In this document: positions 1-8,311 of the stretch, piece by piece
Numbering within the stretch: the first letter of the stretch is position 1
Layout: each line of letters starts with the position of its first letter
Origin: Nonomuraea candida
GTDB lineage: Bacteria > Actinomycetota > Actinomycetes > Streptosporangiales > Streptosporangiaceae
Length of the DNA stretch: 64,000 nucleotides
Reading direction: 5' to 3'
Assembly (NCBI RefSeq): GCF_000725485.1
Contig: NZ_JOAG01000027.1
Location: 1-64,000 of the forward strand
Notes under the pieces: generated by a model
What the model saw: only the letters and a program-made list of their open reading frames with translations
Told to the model about the DNA's origin: nothing
Database searches by the model: none
Position numbers and translations under genes: made by a program

Positions 1-1260
1 GGCCATGGAGTTGACGTTGTCGGTGAGGTTCTTCCAGGTGCCGGCCACGTTGGGCACCCGCGCCTGCCCGCCGAGCTGGCCCTCCGTGCCGACCTCGCGC
101 GCGACCCGGGTCACCTCGTCGGCGAACGCGCTGAGCGTGTCGACCATCGTGTTGATCGTCTGCGCCAGCACCGCGACCTCGCCCTTGGCCTCCACGGTGA
201 TCTTCTGCGACAGGTCGCCGCGCGCCACGGCGGTGGCCACCTGCGCGATGCTGCGCACCTGGCTCGTCAGGTTGGAGGCCATGACGTTGACGTTGTCCGT
301 CAGGTCCTTCCAGGTGCCCGACACGCCACGGACGGTCGCCTGGCCGCCCAGGTTGCCCTCGGTGCCCACCTCGCGCGCCACCCGGGTCACCTCGTCGGCG
401 AACGCCGAGAGCTGGTCGACCATCGTGTTGATGGTCTCCTTGAGCTCCAGGATCTCGCCCCGCGCGTCCACCCGGATCTTCTGCGACAGGTCGCCGCGCG
501 CGACCGCGGTGGTGACCTCGGCGATGCTGCGGACCTGCGCCGTCAGGTTGTCGGCCATGACGTTGACCGACTCCGTCAGGGCCTTCCAGGTGCCGGAGAC
601 GCCCTTGACGTCGGCCTGGCCGCCCAGTCGGCCGTCGGTGCCCACCTCGCGCGCCACGCGGGTCACCTCGTCGGCGAAGGAGGAGAGCTGGTCGACCATC
701 GTGTTCAGGGTGTTCTTCAGCTCCAGGATCTCGCCCCGGGCCGAGACGGTGATCTTCTGCGACAGGTCACCCCTGGCCACGGCGGTGGCCACCTGGGAGA
801 TGTTGCGCACCTGGTCGGTGAGGTTGCCGGCCATGAAGTTCACCGAGTCGGTCAGGTCGCGCCAGGTGCCGGCCACGCCCTTGACGTTGGCCTGGCCGCC
901 GAGCTGGCCCTCGGTGCCGACCTCGCGGGCGACCCTGGTCACCTCGTCGGCGAAGGAGGAGAGCTGGTCGACCATCGTGTTGACGGTGTTCTTCAGCTCC
1001 AGGATCTCGCCCCGGGCGTCCACCGTGATCTTCTGTGACAGGTCGCCGCGCGCCACGGCCGTGGTGACCTGGGCGATGCTGCGCACCTGGTCGGTGAGGT
1101 TGCCCGCCATGGCGTTGACCGAGTCGGTGAGGTCCTTCCACGTCCCCGAGACGCCCGGCACGTCGGCCTGGCCGCCCAGCCGGCCGTCGGTGCCCACCTC
1201 GCGGGCCACCCGGGTCACCTCGGAGGTGAACAGCGCGAGCTGGTCCACCATGCCGTTGAA
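1..1260. repeat. Tandem 276-bp repeat coding HAMP units
   Basis: Near-identical blocks recur every 276 bp: the 12-mer gttgacgttgtc begins at 10 and again at 286, with diverged equivalents near 562, 838 and 1114. Each block codes one 92-residue HAMP unit. The high nucleotide identity between units suggests recent duplication or ongoing gene conversion within the gene. Confidence 0.9.
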
Positions 1261-1431
1261 CACCGAGGCGATCTCGCCGAGCAGCCCGTCGGCGTCCCCG
1301 GGCAGCCGGTGGCGGAAGTCGCCGTCCCTGACCGCCGTCAGCCCCGCCAGGAGCTGCCGCAGCTCTTGCTCGCCGACTTGCGCGTTTCCGGGGGTGGTGG
1401 AACGCGAGCCCTTCACCGATGCGTCACTCAT
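1..1431 (-). CDS. Multi-HAMP sensor histidine kinase, N-terminal part (runs off left edge)
   Basis: The reading frame opens with ATG at 1431 and is still open at base 1, giving 477 codons of an incomplete protein. After about 30 residues it consists of five tandem HAMP-type units of 92 residues, each with the pattern [38 protein letters not shown] and [16 protein letters not shown]. No transmembrane segment precedes them, so the protein is probably cytosolic. Known relatives are large actinobacterial kinases with HAMP arrays followed by GAF, histidine kinase and receiver domains (the OhkA type of orphan hybrid kinase); those C-terminal parts would lie outside the window and are inferred. The opposite strand is also open here for about 500 codons, but the conserved HAMP repeats identify this strand. 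Confidence 0.9.
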   Translation of the reverse strand, partial: MSDASVKGSRSTTPGNAQVGEQELRQLLAGLTAVRDGDFRHRLPGDADGLLGEIASVFNGMVDQLALFTSEVTRVAREVGTDGRLGGQADVPGVSGTWKDLTDSVNAMAGNLTDQVRSIAQVTTAVARGDLSQKITVDARGEILELKNTVNTMVDQLSSFADEVTRVAREVGTEGQLGGQANVKGVAGTWRDLTDSVNFMAGNLTDQVRNISQVATAVARGDLSQKITVSARGEILELKNTLNTMVDQLSSFADEVTRVAREVGTDGRLGGQADVKGVSGTWKALTESVNVMADNLTAQVRSIAEVTTAVARGDLSQKIRVDARGEILELKETINTMVDQLSAFADEVTRVAREVGTEGNLGGQATVRGVSGTWKDLTDNVNVMASNLTSQVRSIAQVATAVARGDLSQKITVEAKGEVAVLAQTINTMVDTLSAFADEVTRVAREVGTEGQLGGQARVPNVAGTWKNLTDNVNSMA

Positions 1432-2057
1432 GTCCCGCCTCTTCGTCGTGCCCGGCAACCTGAGCTGCCAGCCTCATGGGTCCGTCGCTCCATAGTGCCG
1501 GGGACACGGCCGCCGACTCGAACGTCCCGTTGCCGCCGGTTTGTGAGAGTACTAGATCCTCACAGTGCTTCACCCCGTCCAGCCTGCCGCAACAACGCTC
1601 CGCACGCGCCGGAGCCACCTATTTCCGTGGCCCGCGGCATCTCGGGCGGCGCGTCAGCCGGGGGCCGCGCGCGGCCGGGATCAGCCGGCCGGCGTGCGGT
1701 CCCGGTGCGGGGCCTGCGGAAGGATCTGCACGGCCCGCGGCATCGGCGTGGAGGTTCTCGATCGGCCTGCCCGATCGCGGTGACGGCGACGTAGGCTCGA
1801 TGCATGGGAGGACGGGCGCGGCGCCGGCGTGGCGGCGATCAGAGCCGCGGTCGCCGCCTCCTCGCGTCCGTCTCAGGCGCGACCATGCTGTTCAGCATCG
1901 CCTCCAACTTCGGGGAAGCACCCGAGTGGCATCAGGTCGTCCTGGGAGCCGCGGCGGTGGCCGGAGCCGTGGCGGTGGCCGCACCGCCGCGTGCCGTCAC
2001 CGGCCGGCTTCAAAAAAAATCCTTCCAGTTCGTTGAACAATCCGTGGCTTGAGGCCT
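1432..2057. other. Intergenic region with no convincing gene
   Basis: About 620 bp between the divergent starts/ends of the HAMP kinase and the aldo/keto reductase. Short open frames exist on both strands but lack ribosome sites and family resemblance. The best is 1804-2052 on the plus strand (82 codons, one hydrophobic stretch rich in Ala and Val near the middle), which I cannot support as a gene. An inverted repeat TGTGAG/CTCACA with an 11-bp spacer sits at 1542-1564, upstream of the kinase. Confidence 0.5.
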
Positions 2058-2996
2058 TCAGGGGCGCGGGAAGGTCAGCGGGCGCGCCGGGATGGTGTCG
2101 AGGGAGGCGAGGGTCTCCTGGTCGAGCTCGATCGAGCCGGCCGCCAGGTTCGCTTCGAGGTGGCCCGGGTCGGCGGTGCCCGGAATGAGCAGCACGTTGG
2201 GGGCGCGGTGCAGCAGCCAGGCCAGGGCGACCTGCGCCGGGGTGCAGCCCAGGTGCCGGGCGGCGGCGAGCACGGCAGGCTCGTCGGTCGCCTTCGCCAG
2301 GCCCGGGAACGCGCCGCCGAGGGGGAAGTAGGGAACCCAGGCGATCCGCTCGTCGGTGCAGAAGCGGAGCAGGTCATCGTCGTCGCGCGCCACGAGGCTG
2401 TGCACGTTCTGCACGCAGGCGATGCCGGCGGGCAGGGCGCGGCGCACGACGTCCGGGGTCACGCTGCTCAGCCCGATGGCGCCGATCTTGCCTGCGTCGC
2501 GGAGCGCGATCATCTCCGCGAGCTGGTCGTCGAGGTCGACGACCTGGTCGCCGGGGACGGGAATGGTGATGCCCGCGTCCACGCGGCGCAGGTTCATCAC
2601 CTCGATCCGCTCCACCCGCAGCGCGGCGAGGTTGGCCTCGACCTCGGCCCGCAGCTCGTGGGGCCGTTGCGCCAGGCGCAGCGGCATCGGGCCGCCGGGG
2701 TCGGAGACGGCGCCGACCTTGCTGACGACCAGGACGTCGTCCCCGGGGCGGAGCGCCCGGCGGATGACGTCGTTGACGAAGCCGTCGCCGTAGAACTGGG
2801 CGGTGTCCACGTGGTCGACCCCGAGGTCGATCGCGCGGCGCAGCAGGGCGACGGCGGCGTCGCGATCGCCGCTCAGGCGCTCCAGCTGCATGGCGCCGAA
2901 TCCGACGCGCGAGACGGTGCGGCCGGCCATCAGGCCGGCGCCTCCGGGCCGCTCGGTGCGGGCCGGGGCGGAAGCGGGGATGCCTTCGGATGTCAC
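2058..2996 (-). CDS. Aldo/keto reductase
   Basis: A 312-residue NAD(P)H-dependent oxidoreductase of the AKR superfamily (TIM barrel, cytosolic), predicted to reduce aldehydes or ketones. Visible hallmarks are VSRVGFGAMQL near residue 28, the catalytic Asp64 and Tyr69 in DTAQFYGDG, the catalytic Lys93 in VVSKVG, GAIGLSS and the cofactor-binding end LLIPGTADPGHLEANLAA. The usual catalytic His of the tetrad is replaced: the strand reads MNLRRVDAG where many family members have LHR. The start used is GTG; an internal Met at residue 23 is a possible alternative, since family members normally begin just before the VGFG segment. It is divergent from a TetR gene with shared operators, which suggests it is that regulator's target. 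Substrate unknown. Confidence 0.9.
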   Translation of the reverse strand: MTSEGIPASAPARTERPGGAGLMAGRTVSRVGFGAMQLERLSGDRDAAVALLRRAIDLGVDHVDTAQFYGDGFVNDVIRRALRPGDDVLVVSKVGAVSDPGGPMPLRLAQRPHELRAEVEANLAALRVERIEVMNLRRVDAGITIPVPGDQVVDLDDQLAEMIALRDAGKIGAIGLSSVTPDVVRRALPAGIACVQNVHSLVARDDDDLLRFCTDERIAWVPYFPLGGAFPGLAKATDEPAVLAAARHLGCTPAQVALAWLLHRAPNVLLIPGTADPGHLEANLAAGSIELDQETLASLDTIPARPLTFPRP

Positions 2997-3031
2997 GGGC
3001 TACCTGCTCTCATGAGAAAATGAGAAGGAGA

Positions 3032-3082
3032 AACGGAGGTGCCTCCGTTACGTTCACTGTACCACTACCGGAGGTGCCTCCG
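3032..3082. promoter_or_regulatory. Twin TetR-type operators between AKR and TetR genes
   Basis: Two inverted repeats with identical core GGAGG-TG-CCTCC. The first (3032-3049) has perfect 8-bp arms, AACGGAGG and CCTCCGTT; the second (3069-3082) has perfect 6-bp arms. Their centres are 35 bp apart. The second copy contains the GGAGGT ribosome site of the TetR gene, so bound repressor could block its own expression as well as the reductase. Confidence 0.75.
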
Positions 3083-3084
3083 TT

Positions 3085-3714
3085 TTGACTCCGTCCACGA
3101 CGCCACCGTCCGGCGCTCCCGCGGACCCGCCCGATCCGGCGGGCCAGCCGGTACGACGCGACGCCCGGCGCAACCGCGACAAGCTCATCGCCGCCGCCCA
3201 GGCCGCCTTCACGGCCGCCGACGGCCCGGTCACCCTGGAGGCCATCGCCCGCCAGGCCGGAGTCGGCATCGGGACCCTGTACCGCCACTTCCCCACCCGC
3301 GAGGACCTCGTCGACGCCGTCTACGCCGCCGAGCTCGACGCCGTCACCGCGAGCGTCCCCGCCCTGCTCGACCGGCATCCCGCCGACGTCGCCCTCCGGG
3401 CCTGGATGGGCCGGTACGCCACCTTCGTCGCCACCAAGCGCGGCATGATGGAGACGCTGCGCGCGGGGATCGCCTCCGGGCGCATCGCGCCCCCCTCGCG
3501 CGAGCGCGTCACCACCACGATCGCCGTCTTCCTCGAACGCGGCGCCGCGACGGGGACGCTCCGCGCGGAGGTGGAGCCCGACGACGTCACCGCGCTGCTC
3601 GTCGGCGTGTTCCTCGCCATCGCCTCCGGCGCCTCCCAGGAGCAGGCCGGCCGCCTGCTCGACCTCCTCACCGACGCGCTCCGCCCGCGCACGGAGGCCG
3701 GCCCGGCCGCGTGA
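3085..3714 (+). CDS. TetR/AcrR family regulator
   Basis: A 209-residue repressor-type protein. The helix-turn-helix lies at about residues 30-75 (TLEAIARQAGVGIGTLYRHFPTREDLVDAVYAAEL), preceded by a low-complexity Pro/Ala-rich tail of 25 residues. The C-terminal ligand domain is generic. TTG is taken as the start because GGAGGT lies nine bases upstream and inside the operator. It is divergently transcribed from an aldo/keto reductase and the shared intergenic region carries two matching palindromes, so autoregulation and control of the reductase are likely. The inducer is unknown. Confidence 0.9.
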   Translation: MTPSTTPPSGAPADPPDPAGQPVRRDARRNRDKLIAAAQAAFTAADGPVTLEAIARQAGVGIGTLYRHFPTREDLVDAVYAAELDAVTASVPALLDRHPADVALRAWMGRYATFVATKRGMMETLRAGIASGRIAPPSRERVTTTIAVFLERGAATGTLRAEVEPDDVTALLVGVFLAIASGASQEQAGRLLDLLTDALRPRTEAGPAA

Positions 3715-3844
3715 CCACCGGTCCCGCCGCTGCGGGCAGGGCGCGCAGCGCTCGCGGGGTCATCGAGGCGGCGGGCTCGCCGCGAGCCGCCGGCTTCCCG
3801 CCGGCCACGCGGCCGGGCCTGTCGCGTACGGCGGCGTCCTCGGC

Positions 3845-4972
3845 TCACCTGCCGTCGCTCTCCCCGGGAACGGCCACGGGAGCTGCCCACCCGGCGGACG
3901 GCGTGGCAGCTTCGGCGGCGGCGCTGCGGCGTGCCCGGTAGGCGAAGACCGCGGCGCCCAGCAGCGGGCCCCACACCGGGCACGGGAACATCAGGACGAA
4001 CAGCACGCCGTCCCACCACGAGCCCATCTGGACGGCCCCGGCCAGCACGCCGGGGGCCGACACGCACAGCGCCACCGCGCCGAACGCGCCCGGCCCGACG
4101 GCCAGCGCCACCGGGACGGGCCGGCCGCCCGACCAGGGCACCCAGCGCGGCACGACCTCGCCCCAGCGGCCGATGAGGCCGAGCGTCAGCACGACGGCCA
4201 CGACCGCGCTCAGGCCGATCAGGAAGCCCTGGATCCGGGTGGCCGCGTCGCCGGCCTCCGCGGCGATCAGCGTGATGTGGCCGGTCCGCGGGTCGTAGCC
4301 GCCGAGCGGCCAGGGCGTCGCCCACGTCAGCCGCGCCACCGCGTACGGCACGGGACACAGGGCGGCCGCGATCGTGACGGCCCTCCCCCAGCGCGGCACC
4401 GTCACCCCGCGCCCGCGCGCGAACGAGCCGTACGCGACCCACGCCCACCCGACCGCGGCGCCCGCCATCGCCCACGACCAGGCGATCCGCCCGCCGTACA
4501 CGGCGAACCCGGAGGCCACGTTGACCAGGTAGCGGGGGACCGCGTCGGTCATCATCAGCGACGCGATCAGCCCGGCCGGGAGCAGCACCGCCAGGACGTA
4601 CGCGACGGGCCGCCGGCGTACGCATCCCGCCGCCACCAGTCCGGCGACCCCCAGCAGGGCGGCGGGGATCAGCGCGTACCCGATGGACGACAGCACGGAC
4701 GCGTCGGACATCACCAGCAGGAAGAAGGCGCTCTCGGCCGCGGCGACCGCGCCGGCGGCCCTGGGCCGGGACCGGAGGGCGAGCGCCGCCAGCACGCCGA
4801 GCACGCCGGCGGCCGCCATCAGCCCCACGCCCGGCCCGCGCTCGATCCAGTGGTTGACGCCCACCGTGACCGTGGCGGCCGCGCCGTACGGGTAGCTGCC
4901 GGGGACGAACCACCACAGGGCCGCCACCGCCAGCGTCGCCGCGGAGATCGTCGATGCGGTCAGACGGCGCAT
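3845..4972 (-). CDS. Polytopic membrane protein of unknown function
   Basis: A 375-residue integral membrane protein with about nine to ten hydrophobic segments, starting MRRLTASTIS with an N-terminal signal-anchor. The ATG at 4972 is chosen because a strong GGGGGGAAG site lies just upstream; the frame is open further upstream but that extension is Arg/Gly-rich and unlike a protein start. No catalytic motif or known family was recognised. It lies divergent to a two-component pair, so it may be regulated by or sense for that pair, but this is only positional. Its C-terminus is a short Ala/Ser-rich cytoplasmic tail. Confidence 0.75.
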   Translation of the reverse strand: MRRLTASTISAATLAVAALWWFVPGSYPYGAAATVTVGVNHWIERGPGVGLMAAAGVLGVLAALALRSRPRAAGAVAAAESAFFLLVMSDASVLSSIGYALIPAALLGVAGLVAAGCVRRRPVAYVLAVLLPAGLIASLMMTDAVPRYLVNVASGFAVYGGRIAWSWAMAGAAVGWAWVAYGSFARGRGVTVPRWGRAVTIAAALCPVPYAVARLTWATPWPLGGYDPRTGHITLIAAEAGDAATRIQGFLIGLSAVVAVVLTLGLIGRWGEVVPRWVPWSGGRPVPVALAVGPGAFGAVALCVSAPGVLAGAVQMGSWWDGVLFVLMFPCPVWGPLLGAAVFAYRARRSAAAEAATPSAGWAAPVAVPGESDGR

Positions 4973-4974
4973 GC

Positions 4975-5253
4975 TCACTTCCCCCCGATCCCGCGTCCGC
5001 CGGCCGCCCCCGGCCGCCGGCCGGACCCGGCGGCTCCCCACCCGGGGACCGTCCGGTCGTCGGGAGGCGGGCTCGCCACCGTCATTACCGCCGGCAGGCC
5101 CGCCTTCAGGCGACCGGGAGGCGGGCTCGCCTCCAGACGACCGGGAGCTGGGCTCGACACCGTCGTCGCCGGCAAGCCGGCCTCCGGGCGGCCGGGGGGC
5201 GGCGTGCCGGGCCGTCTCACCGTGAGGGTCGTGGTGGTGGTTGCGCTGTTCAT
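4975..5253 (-). CDS. Possible small Pro/Gly-rich ORF ahead of membrane protein
   Basis: A 92-codon frame (MNSATTTTTLTVRRPG at its start) ending two bases before the ATG of the membrane protein gene. It is built of 9-residue, 27-bp repeats of the type PPPGRLEAS and PGRLKAGLP. There is no ribosome site before its ATG, which lies only two bases from a palindrome. It could be a leaderless small ORF coupled to the gene behind it, or simply a non-coding repeat region that happens to be open. No homology recognised. Confidence 0.25.
   Translation of the reverse strand: MNSATTTTTLTVRRPGTPPPGRPEAGLPATTVSSPAPGRLEASPPPGRLKAGLPAVMTVASPPPDDRTVPGWGAAGSGRRPGAAGGRGIGGK
5061..5158. repeat. Degenerate 27-bp repeats
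   Basis: The 17-mer cgggaggcgggctcgcc occurs at 5061 and 5115, with a diverged copy at 5142; spacings of 54 and 27 bp show a 27-bp unit. The repeats fill the leader between a membrane protein gene and a divergent histidine kinase gene. Confidence 0.6.
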
Positions 5254-5255
5254 GA

Positions 5256-5270
5256 CTGTGAGGCTCACAG
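5256..5270. promoter_or_regulatory. Perfect palindrome in divergent promoter region
   Basis: CTGTGAG-G-CTCACAG has perfect 7-bp arms around one base. It lies between the membrane protein leader and the kinase start, where a divergent operator would be expected. Which regulator binds it cannot be told from the sequence. Confidence 0.5.
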
Positions 5271-5340
5271 CCCGGCGGCGGGCGGACATCCCCCGGATGG
5301 GGGAAGGGACGGCCCGGCGGTCCGGGCTACCATCGCCGAC

Positions 5341-6423
5341 GTGAACGGACAGATCGGACGTGCCGTGCGGGCGCTCCTCTACCAGGCGCTGGGCGCGGCG
5401 CTGCTGACCCCGGTCGCCGTGGTGCTCGGCCTGGCCATCCTGAGCGAGCCCACGCCGGCGCGCGTCCTGGTCCTGTGGGCGGCGTGCCTGCCCGCCTCGG
5501 TGCTGCTCGCCCTGGCGCCGCTGGTGCGGCGCATCGAGATCGCCGCGCTGGCCGAGCTGCTCGGCGTGCAGGTCTCCGACCGGGCCGACCGGGTCTACCT
5601 GGTGGCGCTGACGAGCCTGCACCTGTACGGCGGCGCGACGCTGGGCGCGGGCGTGCTCCTGCTGTCCCCGGGGCTGGTCCGGCTGGGCGATCTGGCGCTG
5701 TGGCGCGACAGCCCCGCCGCCCAGGCCGAGCCGCTGGCGGCCGTGCTCGCGGTGGCGGCCGCCATGGTCGCGGCGGGGTTCGGGCAGCGGTGGGCGGCGC
5801 GCCGCCTGCTGCGCGCCGAACCGTCGCGCATGCTGGAGGAGCTCGGCCGCCGCCAGGCCGTCGCGCTGGAGCTGCACGACGCGGTCGGGCACGCGCTCAG
5901 CGTCGTCCTGGTGCAGGGCATGGCCGCGCAGGCCGCGCTCCAGCGTCCCGCCCCTCGTCCCGAGCACGCCGCGCGCTCGCTGGAGCACCTGCTCGACACC
6001 GCCCGCGCCGCCCAGGAGGACCTCGACGTGCTGCTCGGCGTGCTCGACGACGGCCAGGCGGCACGTACGCCCACGCTCGACGCGCTTCACACCCTCACCC
6101 GCGGGCTCGACGTCCGCGTGACCGCCGGCCGCCTTGACCGCATCCCCCCGGCCACCTCCCGCACCGCCTACGCCATCGCCCGCGAGGCGCTCACCAACGC
6201 CCTGCGCCACGGGTCCGGCCCCGTCACGCTCGACGTCGGCACGGACGCCCCCGGCGAGCTGGTGCTGACCGTCGAGAACGCCGCCGCCGGCTCCCCCGCC
6301 CCACCGGCCGGGGGCCGGCGCGGCCTGACGGGCATGCGCATGCGGGCCCGTCTCGCCGGCGGAACGTGCACCGCTCTGCAGGCCGGAACGACCTGGCGCG
6401 TCGAAGCGAGGCTGCCGCTGTGA
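5341..6423 (+). CDS. NarL-family sensor histidine kinase
   Basis: A 360-residue membrane kinase with four hydrophobic segments in its first 150 residues, then a HisKA_3 dimerisation domain with the phospho-accepting His179 in ALELHDAVGHALS, and an HATPase domain (N box AREALTNALRHG). The G1 box is weak: the usual DDG motif reads ENAAAG, followed by GLTGMRMRARLAGG, so ATP binding may be unusual. GTG at 5341 is chosen because the hydrophobic N-terminus follows it directly; the frame upstream is Arg/Pro-rich non-gene sequence. It overlaps the next gene, its response regulator, by four bases. Signal unknown. Confidence 0.9.
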   Translation: MNGQIGRAVRALLYQALGAALLTPVAVVLGLAILSEPTPARVLVLWAACLPASVLLALAPLVRRIEIAALAELLGVQVSDRADRVYLVALTSLHLYGGATLGAGVLLLSPGLVRLGDLALWRDSPAAQAEPLAAVLAVAAAMVAAGFGQRWAARRLLRAEPSRMLEELGRRQAVALELHDAVGHALSVVLVQGMAAQAALQRPAPRPEHAARSLEHLLDTARAAQEDLDVLLGVLDDGQAARTPTLDALHTLTRGLDVRVTAGRLDRIPPATSRTAYAIAREALTNALRHGSGPVTLDVGTDAPGELVLTVENAAAGSPAPPAGGRRGLTGMRMRARLAGGTCTALQAGTTWRVEARLPL

Positions 6424-7064
6424 TCCGTGTCGTCCTGGCCGACGACGAGCCGCTCATCCGCGAGGGATGGGCCGCGATGCTCTCCCTCCACGACGACCTC
6501 GCGCCCGTCGCCCAGGCCGCCGACGGCCTGGAGGCCGTCGAGGCCGGCGCGCGCGCCGACGTCGTGCTGATGGACATCCGCATGCCCCGCATGGACGGCC
6601 TCGCCGCCACCGTCGAGCTGACCCGCCGTTCCCCGTCCACCCGCGTCATCGTGGTCACCACCTTCGAGAACGACCAGCTCGTGTGGGCCGCCCTGCGCGC
6701 CGGAGCGGCCGGGTACGTGCTCAAACGCGCTCCGGCCGGCGAGCTGGTGGAAGCCGTCCGGCTGGTGCACTCCCGCCGCGCGGTGCTCTTCCCCGACGCG
6801 CTGCGCCGCATCGCCGCCCCGCACCACGGCAGCGCCCGGCCGCGCCGCCCGGTCACGCTCACGCCCCGCGAGCACGAGGTGCTGCGGCACATCACGCGGG
6901 GACGGGCCAACCCGGAGATCGCCGAGGCCCTGCACGTGTCGCGGGAGACGATCAAGACCCATGTGACCAACGTCCTGGGCAAACTCGGCGCCCGTGACCG
7001 CACCCACGCCGCCGTCCTGGCCTACGAACTCGGCCTGATCCTCCCCGGCATCGACCCCGCCTGA
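6420..7064 (+). CDS. LuxR/NarL-type response regulator
   Basis: A 214-residue regulator paired with the kinase just upstream (GTGA overlap). The receiver domain carries the acidic pocket ADDE at residues 8-11, the phospho-acceptor Asp52 in VVLMDIRMP, a conserved Thr in VVTTF and Lys in YVLK. The C-terminal GerE helix-turn-helix reads LTPREHEVLRHITRG and TIKTHVTNVLGKLG. It should bind DNA as a phosphorylated dimer; the target promoters are not identifiable here, though the divergent membrane protein gene is the obvious candidate. Confidence 0.93.
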   Translation: MIRVVLADDEPLIREGWAAMLSLHDDLAPVAQAADGLEAVEAGARADVVLMDIRMPRMDGLAATVELTRRSPSTRVIVVTTFENDQLVWAALRAGAAGYVLKRAPAGELVEAVRLVHSRRAVLFPDALRRIAAPHHGSARPRRPVTLTPREHEVLRHITRGRANPEIAEALHVSRETIKTHVTNVLGKLGARDRTHAAVLAYELGLILPGIDPA

Positions 7065-7177
7065 ACCGGCCCCACGACGCCGCGCCCTTCCTGGTCGAAC
7101 GCCTGGTCATAGGCGCGATCGCGGCCCAGGTCTGGCGGGCTTCGATGGCGGCCCCCGGCCCCGGCTAGGGTGAGGGG

Positions 7178-8311
7178 ATGGTCGAGCGTCCTTCGTCGTC
7201 CCGGGGCAGGTGGGGCTCGGCGGGGTTGGACGCCGGTGCGGCGTTCGTCTGCGTCCTGGCCTTCTGGCTGCCGCTGGACGACCGGTTCGGGCCGTACGTG
7301 TCGGCCGGGCTGGTCGTGCTGCTCTTCGGCGGCATGCTGCTGCGGTCGTGGTCACCGCTCGCCGCGGTCGGCGTCGTCGCCGCGGCGAGCGTCGCTGGCC
7401 TGGCTCTGGGGTTGTCCGCCGATCCGTTCGTCGCCGTCGCGTGGACGCTGTATCCCGTGGCGGTGACGTGGGGGACCCCGAGGTCGCTGACCGTCGTCAA
7501 GGCGGCGACGGGCGCGGTCGTCGTGGTGATCGCCTTCTTCGGCACCGCCGACGGCGCGGGCGGCGTGCTGCGGTTCGTCATGCTGAGCCTGCTCGCGCTG
7601 GCCGGGTCCTGGCTGCTGGGCGGCACGACGCGGCGGGCGGTGCTGGAGGCCGAGCACGCGGCGCGGGCCGAGTCGCGGGCGGCGGTGGTGGCCGAGCGGC
7701 TGCGCGTGGTACGCGAGCTGCACGACGTCGTCTCCCACTCGCTGGGCACGATCGCGGTGACGGCGGGGGTGGCGGCCCGGGTGGGCGCCGACGACCCCGG
7801 CCGGCTGCGGGACAGGCTGGAGCAGATCGAGGTGGTCAGCCGGCAGGCGCTGGACGAGCTGCGTACCACGCTGGCCTCCGTCCGGGTGGGAGAGGAGGGC
7901 GCCGAGCGCCGGCCCATGCCGGGCATCGGGAACCTGCCGGCCCTGGCCGAGCGGGCGAGAGGCGGGGGTGTCGGGGTGAGCATGACGGTGACGGGGGTGG
8001 AGGCCGTGCCCCCGGGCATCGGCCTGGCCGTCTACCGGATCGTGCAGGAAGGGCTGACGAACGTCGTCCGGCACGCCGCCGGGGCGCACTGCGCCGTGAC
8101 CGTGCGCGGCCGGGACGGCGAGGTCCTGATCACCGTCGCGGACGACGGCGGGGGGCCGCGGACGCCCGCGGGCGAGCCGGGGTACGGGCTGGCCGGCCTG
8201 CGGGAGCGGGTGGAGCTGCTCGGCGGCGGCTTCGCCGCGGGGCCCGGCCGGGACGGCGGGTTCGAGCTGCGCGCGACCATCCCGGTGCCGGAAACGGTGT
8301 CCCGTGGGTGA
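7178..8311 (+). CDS. NarL-family sensor histidine kinase
   Basis: A 377-residue kinase with about five hydrophobic segments (residues 15-155), a HisKA_3 domain with His182 in RELHDVVSHSLGTI, and a complete HATPase domain (N box VQEGLTNVVRHA, D box VADDGGG, G box YGLAGLRERVELLGG). It overlaps by eight bases the response regulator behind it, and that pair is directly followed by an ABC efflux operon, so it probably senses an envelope or drug-type stress relieved by the transporter. This last point is inferred from order only. Confidence 0.92.
   Translation: MVERPSSSRGRWGSAGLDAGAAFVCVLAFWLPLDDRFGPYVSAGLVVLLFGGMLLRSWSPLAAVGVVAAASVAGLALGLSADPFVAVAWTLYPVAVTWGTPRSLTVVKAATGAVVVVIAFFGTADGAGGVLRFVMLSLLALAGSWLLGGTTRRAVLEAEHAARAESRAAVVAERLRVVRELHDVVSHSLGTIAVTAGVAARVGADDPGRLRDRLEQIEVVSRQALDELRTTLASVRVGEEGAERRPMPGIGNLPALAERARGGGVGVSMTVTGVEAVPPGIGLAVYRIVQEGLTNVVRHAAGAHCAVTVRGRDGEVLITVADDGGGPRTPAGEPGYGLAGLRERVELLGGGFAAGPGRDGGFELRATIPVPETVSRG

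Noticed and set aside
5..1495. Long plus-strand open frame of 496 codons
   Set aside because: It is the antisense of the HAMP kinase; the repeated Thr/Ser/Arg-rich translation has no family features while the minus strand shows clear HAMP motifs.
1804..2052. 82-codon frame with an Ala/Val-rich segment
   Set aside because: No ribosome site or recognised homologue; noted only within the intergenic entry.
7072..7168. Short in-frame piece FLVERLVIGAIAAQVW between two signalling operons
   Set aside because: Looks faintly like a protein tail but is too short to assign to any family.
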